Under the pieces are notes generated by a model. It searched no databases and had not been told where the DNA came from. It was given only the letters and a program-made list of their open reading frames with translations. 64,000 nt of DNA from Dryas octopetala (Eukaryota > Streptophyta > Magnoliopsida > Rosales > Rosaceae), in contig OY992833.1 in NCBI GenBank assembly GCA_963921425.1, positions 11,697,738 to 11,761,737 of the forward strand. The letters are read 5' to 3'. Positions 11,401 through 22,680 of this stretch are shown in pieces; position 1 is the stretch's first letter; each line of letters opens with the position of its first letter. A program made the position numbers and the translations under genes.

Positions 11401-14400
11401 TTTTTTTATTGAATGTTATGTTAGGAGCAATTTAAATATTAGTTTGCCAAGTAAACTGCTTTCATTTGTCAAGAACTCAGGGCCGTGGTCTTGGATGTTA
11501 ACTTACATGTTGGTCTTTTTAGTTAACTACTTCAAACTTATATGGCAAACATGTTTGTATGCACATAATGATGTATTTGATTATGTACGAAATATTGATT
11601 ACAGGGATAATTTCATGAAAACTTGCTAAAACAATTGGCTTCTCTAATGCACTGAACCATAGATGACCATATTCTGGTGCTCTTTGTGTATTCCTTTAAG
11701 ATTATAAAGCTCATCAGAAAGATTACATGAAGAAATATATCGTAGTCTTTTTACCTATTTATTGACATTTTGTGACTGACTCCTCAATACTTCGTTCATA
11801 AGTTGGTGATCAAACTTGAAATGAAAATTCAGCTGGGCATCCTTCCCATGCTCCGTGACAACGGTCAGAGGTGTCGCCAAAGAATCTTCTTTGGTTGTCA
11901 GAACTTCTTTGGTTGTCAGAACTTCTTTAGTTGTCAGATGTCCAAATGAAAGAATGACAACATAGTCTAACTATTAGATATTTCAGGTTAATGTACACTG
12001 CAGCTCTCCAATTAGAAAATATCACTGAGAACTAAATATCACCGTAATATCTCAGTCCTGATGCCCAAAATGAGGCCCAAAATCTAAATCTCTCCCAAAG
12101 CTCCTCCCACCTACTCCCGGATAATCCTCAAAGATTTTTTTTGTTTCTCTCTACCAAACTACCTAAATAATAGCAAGCACACAATAAACCCCAAGACCCT
12201 AGCTTTCTTCCCCTTCCCAGGAAACTTCTACCTCTCTCCGAGCAAAATAGCGCATCCCACTGGGATAACCCAGCTAATATCTCCCTCCTTACAGAACTTC
12301 AGCCAAAAAATCAACAAAAGGAACAATAATAAAATAAAACTTTCTTAAATTTCTTATTGGTTGAGTTTAACTCATTTGTTCTCACTGAGTACCTTACATA
12401 GCAGATGGAATTTTAGGATTTTTTTTATTTTTTTATTTTTACTTGTTTGCAATATGCCTGTGTGATGTTTTCATATGCTGTGATACTGTCTGAATAAGTT
12501 TAAACATTCCAGGTTCACGAAAATGCTTATCTTAGTGATTTCCATCACTGTTTTGCTCTTCCAACAAATTCTTCAGGTAAGATCCAGCCTTGATAATTAT
12601 AAATATATTGACTACTCTTTATCACATTGGTAATTTTCATTGTGGGTAATCATTAATTATATGTTAATGTGGACCAGTTCATGTTTGAACATTTATGGCC
12701 TTTTTAGTTTTCATGTTTGGTGGATTTCAATTATTTATTATTACTTGTTTCTGATGATCTTCTTTCTTCTTTTTTGCTTTTCTTTTTGTTTAGTGTTCAA
12801 GTCCTTTGTGTTGTTTAGTAATCCATTCATATTTTTCTTATCTCTGTCATTTTTACTTTGACTCACACACTAGCTTAATTCTTCATTTTGTTTATCTGCT
12901 TAAGTGGTTAAGTGATTATTAGCTCATGCTCCAAATCGATAATTAGCTCATGCTCCAAATCATGAACACCATACTAAGCAACACAGATAAACCTAGCACC
13001 ATACTAGGGTAGAAGACTTTAGTGTACTCTTCAAAGTAGAGGCAAGTATCTGCTTGCCATCCTTAATTTTTGGACCAGACCAAGCCCTTTCTATGCACCT
13101 CATACCATCAAAATCAAGCTAATTCCTTTATAGAAATGCATTCTAAATTGGTACTTTCTGCTTGCTATCTTAGAGGAGCTAACTGATAACACAAATGACT
13201 TATATAAATGAAGTAAACTGAGAACCTAGTAAAGCTATTATCCCTAATAGGTTTCTAATTTCCCCCAACCGCCCATGGGATATTGGACTACTTTTTTTTG
13301 AAAAACCTCGTTATTAAATTTGGCTTTCTTTCCACACTGTTTTTTGGTAGGATGTACATTAAAATAAAATAAATGTAAGAGTCAAAATAGTAATGCTAGT
13401 GCCATATAGTTTATGAAATGCTAAGCAACTTAGCATGATAAGACAATAACACTACATTAGGCAGAAGGTCCTTTGATATATTTGTTTTACATGTCTTTCC
13501 AAACTTTCTTATATCATATGGTGATTTGTTGATGAAATCAATACCTATCTTTCTGACTGGATGCAGTATACAGCTAGTTAAAAGGCTTAATCTTGTTCTT
13601 TCTAAACATATGTCAACAGCTGCAAATTATACGTTTTTAGAAGTCAGACTGAATGGCATTAATGTTGTTGTTGGAAGGTGAGGTTTGACAACATTTGTTC
13701 CTTGATATCTATATTTGCCCTTATGTATGTATATATTTAAACAAAATCTCAAAATGTAGCCGACTCACAAGAATTCCTTATGGTGTGGGTTACAGGCAAG
13801 GTGAGTCATGCGAGTCAGTTTGCAAGTCAAAGGGACAATCATGTGTTCCAAATAAGCTTTTGGTACTTAATCAGTGTGACATGTAAGTTGAGCATCTTTT
13901 AGCTTTTTTCCGTAAACCTTTTATTTAGAATTCTTGTATTTTGTTACTGAAGCATTGCCATTATACTCAAACACACATATTTGTTAGTACTTAATTATTT
14001 TGCTTAGTAATATTTTATGTTTTTATAGTTACCCAACTCAAGTGAGTGAAAATATTGCAAAACGCCAATTTCAAGAAGCCCATTTTTTTTTTTAAGAACA
14101 AGAAGCCCAGATTATCAAAGTTGGTGGATGAACAATTGAGCCTAAATCCATATTTTAATACTTGGGTAATCCATATTTTAAAAGTTGTGTCCAAAGTCCA
14201 ATGACAGTTGTGTTGGACCCATTATTTCAAGCCCAAAAAAAAAAAGGAAAAAGAAAAGATGTTTAAGGAATAAAGTTACTTTTCTTTTCCAGTTGGTTGC
14301 ATCATTATTTAATTCTTTGTCAAGAATTATTTAAACTATACTCTTTTGAGCAGTATGCAGAAATATATGAGCTGCAAGGGAACTTGCCTGGCAAGTATTG

Positions 14401-15499
14401 GATCCGATCAACCTGCTGAAGTTGTTGATGATGCTCCTGAAAATTTGGTAATACTTCCTTTTGGCATTCAAGTTTCTGTATTCTGTCGGTTTGATCATAT
14501 AGTTTAAGATAAGCGTTTTATTCTGTAATCACTTATCAAACAAACATTTTCTTGCGGCTTTATGAATGTTTTATTCTGATAGCTTCATAGTAAGTATTCA
14601 AGTACTAGAGAAGGATAAGTACTTCACAGGAATTTTCTTACTAGTATTTTTGTTTTAGCTTAGAAGTGTGTAGATTGCAATACTTTGAAAAACTTTCTTT
14701 GTAGCAAATTTTATTCAGTACTGGTGTTTGGGCACACTATGCACTGCCTTGGATCTTATACCACACCTTTATTGTGGAGGTGGTATCCTTTATTTACCAA
14801 GTATTTCCACCCTTTTCCACTATGATTGTAATGATTATTGGTATATATCATTGTTCTCATTTGTGCACATACCTACTTGGCTGCCAAAATGAGGCTTTAT
14901 GGACACATAAGGCCAAAAGTGTTTTAAATTCAGAGTATTATATATAGATTTTTGAGAGATTAATGTAATTTTTCCTATAACCTATGGTTCTAACTGATAG
15001 CTAATAGTAAGATGTGCCCAATGCCCAATTATTGTCTTTTGGTGGCACACAAGTATATGATAAGCCTCTCCAGTCCTCCTCTGTGCCCCATACCTCCATA
15101 TTAATTATCGATGGATATGGTTTTATTTTTGTGGAACTAGACTTGCCAGTTCAGCAAGATATTATGAAAATATAATGTAGCATTTTTACAACCATAATGT
15201 GAACATCATATAGCTTGGATACATTTGTTTTTCTGATTGTTTGACTAGAGAAACATTTGGAACTAGAAACACCATATTGAAGAATTTGTGTTTTACATGT
15301 TTTGAAAAGCCCGAATTCAGAAAAAAAATAAATTGATTTTGTGACAGTTTCATTTTTGTTGGAATTATGACACTGAACGGGGAATTGTATCTCTTTTAAC
15401 TTTCAGAATCCTGGAGCATGCTTGTACACTCAAACACAATCAATGCTTTCTTGTTATGGCTCGCATCAGCATACCAGGAGGCTTTGCCCTTGTGCATAG
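8468..15499 (+). CDS. SPRING (C12orf49)-like secretory protein with extra Cys-rich C-terminal domain
   Basis: Eleven exons join in frame to 288 codons: 8468-8562, 9668-9744, 10405-10480, 10582-10654, 10776-10827, 11218-11279, 12513-12576, 13620-13677, 13760-13882, 14354-14447, 15407-15499; all introns are GT-AG. Residues 1-29 form a signal peptide or anchor. Residues 42-160 match the SREBP-regulating-gene family: ICKHTVQG, LLSDDNGHVCD, RCCPEKGEKFSC, CCNSYEYCVSCCLNP (91-105), FDFCAGRCRHNSESV and HENAYLSDFHHC. N164 and N169 sit in N-glycosylation sequons. Residues 203-288 form a second Cys-rich domain, CESVCKSKGQSC to LSCYGSHQHTRRLCPCA, resembling the C-terminus of MGAT5. In animals SPRING is a Golgi cofactor that activates Site-1 protease; a parallel role with plant S1P (SBT6.1) is inference. 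The coding frame is intact. Confidence 0.88.
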
Positions 15500-17038
15500 T
15501 GGATTATTGTAAGTTAGTTCTTTTAATACATGCATTATTTTGAAAATTAATCTCTTGTTTGGTTAGAAAAAGTTTTTCATACTTCTTACATGACTCATGA
15601 TAATATTTTAGTACCAGATCTATATATTGAGGGAGTTCAGAAGGGTATGAAGCACCCAAATATTTCCTGAGACTGTCAGAACTAATGTAATGTTGTGAAG
15701 CTACTAGATTTTTATTGTTGTTTTTGTAAACAATAGGTAGAATTCTTCAAACACTATAGTTCAGAAATCACAATCTTCATGAATGAAATTTGCAAAAAAG
15801 TTTTATTACTGCTTTGCCAGTGTTTTTATGTTTCCAGATCAGCTTTTGATAGATGGTACCCAGTTGCATAATGTAGTATGCAGCCTTACCTTGTAGAAAT
15901 ATAACATTACAGAACATTATCAATTATCATTTCTTTTTCTTGGTTATATTTATATCTATGACCCACAATGTCTATTGCCACATGAACGGGGCAATGGTTA
16001 TTGATGTTGATCAGTCATAGGAATGAAACCAAGACTGCTTCCCGCCTTGGATGCTCATCTCTTTTCCTGCTATGCCAAGCCATGCCTTTTCTTTTCTTTT
16101 CTTTTTCTATACATTTGGGGGAGAGGGGGAGGAAGGGTGTTTGTTGTACCACCACCACCACAGCATGTCAATTCTGTCCCCATCACTGTTCGTGGTCTTC
16201 AATTAAATTTGCTCCCACCTAATTTTCTTGACTTAAAAGAAATATATCCTTCGTTTCAAAGAGAATAAATGAAAATTAAGGCATGAAACTAGCCTTACTA
16301 ACTCCCAATTAAATTGCAGGAATTGTCACCATCCGCCAAGGTCACGCGCATGAACTATGTTGATGTGTCTTGTATGCCAATTTTATTTCAAATTCCACTT
16401 GGCCTGGATTCTCCAAATTGGCAATCCCTTTTGCTATGAGTTTTGCCTCTATATGTATTGCAATTGCAAGTGCTGCTCATTATAATGTTTTCGATTGGAG
16501 AAAAAAGGTAAAAGAGGTGGCTCTGCTGTCTGGCATAGGAGAATGAGGGACATGCATCTGTCTGTTCCTACGAGCTTTCTAGCTCTTCATCATGGATCAT
16601 ATTCGTTTAGCATGCAATGTATAATATTAATTTCCGGTTATTGATGCTTGGTGATTCTCAATGGAGAGCAAAGTTTTCAAGAATTTGAACTGATATGTAA
16701 ACCAAATTCAAACTAACTACGTTCGAGAGATTTGACAAGACTTGAAGATTAAAATTTGTTGGTTAATTCCTTTCAAAAATAAAAATAAAAATAAAAATAA
16801 AAATGTCAAGTTAATTTCACTCTTGGTTCTTGTAGTTTAAGTTGACTTTACTTTTAGTTCCTACTTCCTACTTTGATTTAAAAAATTATCCTTACAATTA
16901 TGTCAATTTTTTTTGGGTCAGGTGGGAGCTAACATATGAAAAACCAAAACAAGAACTAGCCCTCTAGACCAACACATAGACCTAGCTAGGTCTAGAAACA
17001 CTGAAATAATCGAAGGAGTTGGGAGATCAAAGAAGGAA
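15500..17038. other. 3' flank of the SPRING-like gene; no further gene seen
   Basis: It contains the probable 3' UTR just after 15499 and a GT/CCA-rich patch around 16130-16170. A short (AAAAT)n microsatellite lies at 16775-16804, followed by a phrase (CACTCTTGGTTCTTGTAG, 16817 onward) of the kind seen at MITE ends, with no partner found. Short open frames near 16001-16268 have no recognisable domain. Confidence 0.45.
16775..16804 (+). repeat. (AAAAT)n microsatellite
   Basis: About six copies of AAAAT/AAATA in tandem. Confidence 0.9.
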
Positions 17039-17519
17039 GATTTATTCACACCATTGTCCCCTATTAGATACATTTTTTCTCACTTTACTTCCTGAAACTT
17101 AAATATTCTCAAATTGCCACATGAATTTCACACAGTTGTTGCAAAAGACTCTATGTCGTCAACTTTGTCAATTTTTCCGTTAAAATAGCTGACGTGGCAC
17201 CTATATGATATGAGTGAGACCTTTTTTTAGTTATGTAAAATCCATGTGGACAAAAAAAATAATAAAAAATAATAAGATCCATGTCAATTTTTTTTATAAT
17301 TTTTAGTGTCTACATGAATGCTACATATCTAGAAAAGGGTCCCACCTATGCCATATAGGTGCCACATCAGCTTTTTTAACGGAAAAATTGACAGAGTTGA
17401 CGGCATATGATCTTTGCAACAATTGTTTGAAGTTCAAGTGACAAATTGAGATGATTTAAGTTTCAGGGGGTAAAGTAAAAAAAAGTGTATCTTACAAGGG
17501 ACAATAGTGTGAATAAGCC
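17039..17519. mobile_element. Mutator-like MITE, family A copy 1
   Basis: A 481 bp palindromic element with ends GATTTATTCACACCATTG and the complement of GGCTTATTCACACTATTG. The flanking 9 bp AAGAAGGAA (17030-17038) and AAGACAGAA (17520-17528) match at seven of nine positions, an aged 9 bp duplication as made by Mutator-type transposases. It belongs to the same family as 19741-20239 but is more diverged. Arms include the paired words TGACGTGGCACC and GGTGCCACATCA. Confidence 0.75.
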
Positions 17520-18612
17520 AAGACAGAATGGTCAAGGTCTTAACTGAAGCTAAGCTTGGCTAAACTGACTATTACATTATGATGCGGTGAAGCTGACAAC
17601 TCTGGAATTGACTTGGCAGGTATTGACAACCATTGATAAGTCTGCAGAAGTAGAACAAGAATAGTAGAATCAGACTCCAAAATGATCTGTATAACAACAC
17701 CCTTCTTTCTAGCATAATTCAACATCAATTTCTTGACCATTGCAGAGAAGCCACAATTCCATTCCCCACACAATGTCTCAACACAGCTCCATCCACATTT
17801 AGTTTAAGCCACCCAGGAGGGGGAATTCAGGCAAAGTATCCCACAACTTTAGATTTCAGATCTGCAAGGGACTTGTTTGCTTTAAAGGATCAAAATAAGG
17901 GCTTGTCTGCAAATTTCTCCATTTCCAGATATACCAGAAGGTCTGCAAATTTCTCTGTTTCTAGATATACCAGTAGACAAAGATGAACAATTATGTAGAT
18001 AGCAGCAAGCCAACTTTCCTAATCTTAGATGCAGAAGGTTCCCAGGTAGACCAATAGCATTCCACATTCTCCTGGCTCTACCTTGGACTTTTTCCAAATA
18101 GCCAGCATAGATAGCTCTAGAAACTCTGGAATGAACCACATGCATACCCAAATATACTTGCCCGTGGTGCTAATATTCCTTGCTATCTCCTTAGCAAACA
18201 ACATCAGCAAAAATACATATGATAGATCTTAGGACCAGACTTTGAAGCTCTTTATTTATTTTCAACATCATAATGGTCTAACCTCTCCATACATAAAACA
18301 AAGAGGTAGGAAGATAAGTGGCCACCTTTCTAATACACCCTACCAGTAGTAAAACATTATGATAGCTCACCATCTAAACAGTCTTGAAAATTCACAGAAG
18401 AAACACAACTCATGATTGATCTGATAAATAGCTCAGGTAGCTGAATTTCCTTTAGCACTTGCTCAATAAAAGACTATCTTAATCAGTCAAAGGCTTTTGC
18501 TAGGTCAGCTTTCCAAGCAAAAGACTTCTTTTTAAGTTTTGGTCTACTTGTGCAGAACTTCTCGAGCAATCATTATATTGGTCTGAAATATACCCACCAA
18601 GAACTAATCTTA

Positions 18613-19366
18613 CCTGGCTAGAGCTAATCTAGATAAAAACTCTTATGTAACAGGGATAAAAAATGACATGGCATCTCAAGAGGCAAAACCTTTCTTAAAA
18701 TTGGAGAAACTTTTATGTAACAAGGCATAAAACCATAAATGTTACGATGTTATTAGATGAGTATACCAACTCATACTTACCTGGCTAGAGCTGATCCAGA
18801 GAAATGCTTCCATGTAACATGGATAAAAGATGACCTCGCATCCCAAAAGGCAAAACTTTTCTTAAAATTGGAGAAACTTTTATATGATAAGGCATAAAAA
18901 CATAAATGTTAGGCTTTATTACACTTTACCCACTTGAACTTTTAGTTCAATCTCATTTTACCACCTAAACAAAAAAATTGTGTCAATTTACCACTTGAAT
19001 TAAAAATTTATTGTAATGTACCACCTATGGTTCATTTTATCTAAACTTTTATTAAAAATAAGGGTGTTTTGGTATTTTTAAGTTAGTTTTTTATTGTGTC
19101 AAAGTAGGTAAAGTGTAAAAAAAACTATTTTTTTTTTTCTAACAATAGGAACTTAAAAAAGTCCAAAACGCTCTTATTTTTAACAAAATTTTAAACAAAA
19201 CGAGCTAAAAGTAGTACATTGTAATAAATTTTTAATCCAGATAGTAAATTGACACAATTTTTTTTTAGATGGTGAAGTAAGATTGAACATAAAATTCAGA
19301 TGAGTAAAATATAAAAAAGCTTAAATGTTATGATGTTATTAGATGAGTATACCAACTAAAACTTAT
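18613..19366. repeat. 167 bp tandem duplication, second unit carrying a MITE
   Basis: Unit A is 18613-18779. Unit B starts at 18780 with the same CCTGGCTAGAGCT and ends near 19366 after removal of the inserted MITE and its duplicated 9 bp. The units are highly similar. Unit A keeps the uninterrupted site TAAATGTTA (18736-18744). Confidence 0.85.
18912..19321. mobile_element. Mutator-like MITE, family B
   Basis: A 410 bp palindromic element with ends GGCTTTATTACACTTTACC and the complement of AGCTTTTTTATATTTTACT. It is flanked by a perfect 9 bp duplication TAAATGTTA (18903-18911 and 19322-19330). The neighbouring tandem unit shows the same site empty with a single TAAATGTTA, which proves the boundaries. 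No coding capacity. Confidence 0.9.
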
Positions 19367-19740
19367 CTCTGATGCAGGAAAGTTATTTCATTGGATCATG
19401 GAGATAAGGCCTCAGTCTAGCACTAAACACTTTAGATATAACCTTGTACATTGTAAAATAGATTATTGTAAAATAGATTTTCGACCGAATGAAAAAGAGG
19501 AATCGTAACCATAGAATACGATTTGGAACAAAAGGAGGGAGAAACCGAGGAAAGTGTGGTAGAGGATCTGTGTTGCGAAGACTTATTGGCCTAAAAAGAG
19601 CCATACTTTGTGGGCTAGCAACTTTAGGCTCCAAGGCAATATAAGAGTATGGTCAAGCCCTCAGCAATAACCCCTAGTACTGAAAGCTTGGGAAACTAAA
19701 TCATAGATATCCCAAGCACAGACTCCACTTTTTTTTTTTA

Positions 19741-20239
19741 GGCTTATTCACATCATTGCCCCCTGTAAGATACACTTTTTTTCACTTTGCCCCCTGAAAC
19801 TTAAATCCTCTCAGTTTGCCACCTGAACTTTACACAGTTGTTGCAAAAGACTCTATGCCGTCAACTCTGTCAATTTTTCCGTTAAAATAGCTGACGTGGC
19901 ACCTATATGGCATGAGTGAGACCCTTTTTTAGTTATGTAAGATCCATGTGAACAAAAAAAAAAATAAAAAACAATTTTTAAACTAAAAAATAATAAGATC
20001 CATGTCAATTTTTTATAATTTTTTTTGTTCACATGAATCTTACTTAACTAGAAAAGGGTCTCACTCATGCCATATAGGTGCCACGTCAGCTATTTTAACG
20101 GAAAAATTGACAAAGTTGACGACATAGGGTCTTTTGCAACAACTGTGTGAAGTTCAGGTGGCAAACTGAGAGGATTTAAGTTTCAGGGGGCAAAGTGAAA
20201 AAAAGTGTATCTCACAGGGGGCAATGGTGTAAATAAGCC
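19741..20239. mobile_element. Mutator-like MITE, family A copy 2
   Basis: A 499 bp near-perfect palindrome with ends GGCTTATTCACATCATTG and the complement of GGCTTATTTACACCATTG, flanked by the 9 bp duplication TTTTTTTTA (19732-19740 and 20240-20248). The arms share TGCAAAAGACTCTATGCCGT-like and TTTTTCCGTTAAAATAGCTG segments with copy 1 at 17039-17519. Its better-preserved duplication makes it younger than copy 1. No coding capacity. Confidence 0.85.
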
Positions 20240-21465
20240 TTTTTTTTATTTTAAAAAAAAAAGTTTGTCAATATTTTTCTTATGATTCAAATATTTGTCA
20301 TATTAGTTGGTAGAATACGTAAAGCCATCTTCAAATTTCAGCAAGACAGAAAAATCAATGTGACAAAAATGTAAATTTAGAGGATACTAAAAATGTCAGC
20401 AAAATGTAACATTAACCCGTTGAGATAAGGTTTAAAGTGAAATCAAATTCATAGAGATATTAAAAGTGTAATTTAATTATAATTAACTTAGGATAAAATA
20501 TTGGATGCCGCTATTCGGATCCAACTTTTTAATTTTTAGCCCTAATAATTTAATCAATTATTAATTTATAATTTTGCCTTATGTAAATTAACTATTAAGA
20601 ATAAATATTTAATTTAAAAATTTTAAAAATAAATAACTTAAATATACCCAAACACTTTCAGTATACCCAACATCTTTGCTCATCAATTCAAGTATTCAAC
20701 ATTTATACACACCTCTCATTTTTAACAAAACTCTAAACCCTGCCACACTAAACTGAAGTGAAAACTCTAGCCTCGTTTCTTTTTGTGGGTTCGGAAAACC
20801 CAGAAATCAAACAACCATGCATGTATTAAAATTCTCAAGCAGGAGCACCCAAACCCAATCCACACCAGACATCAATTTCCACAAAAAATCAAAGACATCA
20901 ATTCCCCATCCCACCTCCAAATCTTGTTATGCTATCCTCACACAATTTAATTTTTCTTTCTATTATCCAAAACCAAAAGCAAATTTGAGTAGGACAAAAC
21001 CAATCTAAAGGAGTCAAACCCAAGATCTCAAAAGAAAAGGCAGATGTGGGTTTTGTTGCTTTTACAGTCAAATGGGAGCAAGTGTACGTATATGCCTGGA
21101 GAAGATAACTCAGCAATTTTGGGCTTTGTTGCAGTCAAATGGAATCAAACGGTGTGATAAAGATCATGGGTGCATGTGAATCTGTGGTGATAAAGATCCT
21201 TTTTGCAGTCAAACGGTGTCCCCAAGCTCACCGTTGCAACGCCTCATCTGTGCAAAACGAATACCCACCAGACATCAATTAGCCTCATCTATGCAAATGT
21301 AGAATTTTGGTTTCGGGAGGATGGGCGTTGGTTTGTGTTTCTTGCTGTGTTTTTGTTGGGTATTTGTTTGTTTGTTTGTGTTTTTTTTTTTTTTTTGCCA
21401 ATTGAACGTGTGTTTTTTGGGTACGTGTTTTGTCGGGTGTGTTTTTGTTGGGTATAATAATTAAA

Positions 21466-22486
21466 GAGAGCTGCTATTTGCACACCTTTTTTTTTTTTTT
21501 TTTTGCACACATTTTTCTCTTACACACCTCCTATTATCTTCTAAAATTTAAAATTTCTCTTTTACACATCCCTCACATTACCAAAATACCTCAACCTCAT
21601 TAATCTCACCAAAATTTCTCATTACACACCCACCTAATCCAAATACTACACACCCCACCCAAAATATGAATTTTTAAATTAAAAAAAAAAAAAACAAAGA
21701 ACAAAAAAAAAATGTTGAAACCAGCCCAGCCCCTCCCTCAGCCTCTGCCATCCCAGCCCCTCCCCCTCCCTCACCCACCCTGACAACCTCTCTCCCTTCC
21801 CCTCCCTCACCGACCACCTTCCTCCCACTCTTTTTCCCTCACCTGACCACCTCCAGCTCTCTCTCTCTCTCCTCCCCGCAACACCGACCCTCGTATTTCT
21901 CTCTCCTCCTCGCAGCACCTCCTCCTCCCCCGCAACACCAACTTAAAAAAAAAAAATTGCAGGTTTGGCAGACCAGTGCCGAACCTGTCAGTTTCGTTCG
22001 GTAGGTACCCACCGAACGAACCAGGTTTGTTCGGCAGTTACCTGTCGAACAAAACCGACGGGTTCGGCACTGGTCTGCCAAACCACCTGCCACCTTTTTT
22101 TTTTTTTTTGCTATTTGCTTGGGCGAGAAGAGAGAGAGACATAGAGAGAGAAAAATGTGGTAGTGGTGGTAGCTGTTTTGGCTTAGGTAGGGGGAAGAAG
22201 AAGGTGGTGGTGGTGGCTATTTTGGTTGTGCTGTGGTGGTGGCTGTTTTGGTGGTGCAGGGGCTGGGGGGTCGATGCAGGGGCTGAGGGGCTAGGTGGGT
22301 TGGGTGGAGGGGCTGGCTGGGGGAGGGTTGGAGAAGAAGAAGAAGAAACAAAAAAAAATAGGGGAAGGGGGTGTGAACGAGAGAAAACAGAGAGGGAAAG
22401 AAGGGGGCTGTATAGTCTTTTTTTTTTTTTTTTTCTTAATAGGGGTGTGCAAAAAGAAAAAAGAGGGTGTGCAAATAGCAGCCCTC
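21466..22486. mobile_element. hAT-like non-autonomous element, copy 1
   Basis: The ends are GAGAGCTGCTATTTGCACAC and the complement of GAGGGCTGCTATTTGCACAC, flanked by the 8 bp duplication TAATTAAA (21458-21465 and 22487-22494). An 8 bp duplication points to the hAT superfamily. The interior is a CT-rich arm, a 120 bp palindrome at about 21961-22085 built on GGTTCGGCACTGGTCTGCC, and a GA/GT-rich arm. Long open frames across it are low-complexity artefacts. Confidence 0.8.
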
Positions 22487-22499
22487 TAATTAAAAGAGA

Positions 22500-22680
22500 T
22501 AATTAAGCTTAGATCTTTTATAAAAATAGTTTTTAAATGGAGAGCGAAGTGTTTTAAAATTTATAAGAAAATCTTTTTAATTCATAATAATTTATAAGAA
22601 AATTATTTTAATTCATAATAAAGTCTTTTTAATTTATAAAAAAATCATTTTAATTCATAATAAAGTCATTTACCGATTTG
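22500..22680. repeat. Short AT-rich tandem units
   Basis: Repeats of AATTTATAAGAAAAT and TTTTAATTCATAATAA follow each other several times in the right part of the 20495-23096 element. Confidence 0.6.

Larger units (their letters stand above)
17540..19640 (-). pseudogene. LINE (L1-type) reverse transcriptase / RNase H remnant
   Basis: Read on the - strand, three parts of a plant L1-type polymerase occur in order. Near 19640-19383 is FRPISLRNT and YKVISKVFSARLRP, the start of the fingers/palm. At 18515-18484 is FAWKADLAKAFD, carrying the first catalytic Asp region. At 17800-17540 is an RNase-H-like tail with ILESDSTIL. The pieces are in different frames with stops, so the element is dead. A 167 bp tandem duplication and a MITE (18912-19321) interrupt it. 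No poly(A) tail or target duplication was found. Confidence 0.7.

Noticed and set aside
12000..12350. A gene or separate element inside intron 6 of the SPRING-like gene
   Set aside because: Base composition changes and AACTTCTTTGGTTGTCAG-type repeats are present near 11880-11940, but no ends, duplication or protein could be shown.
21976..22506. 176-residue Gly/Glu-rich frame
   Set aside because: Lies inside the hAT-like element in GA/GT-rich low-complexity DNA and crosses its right end.
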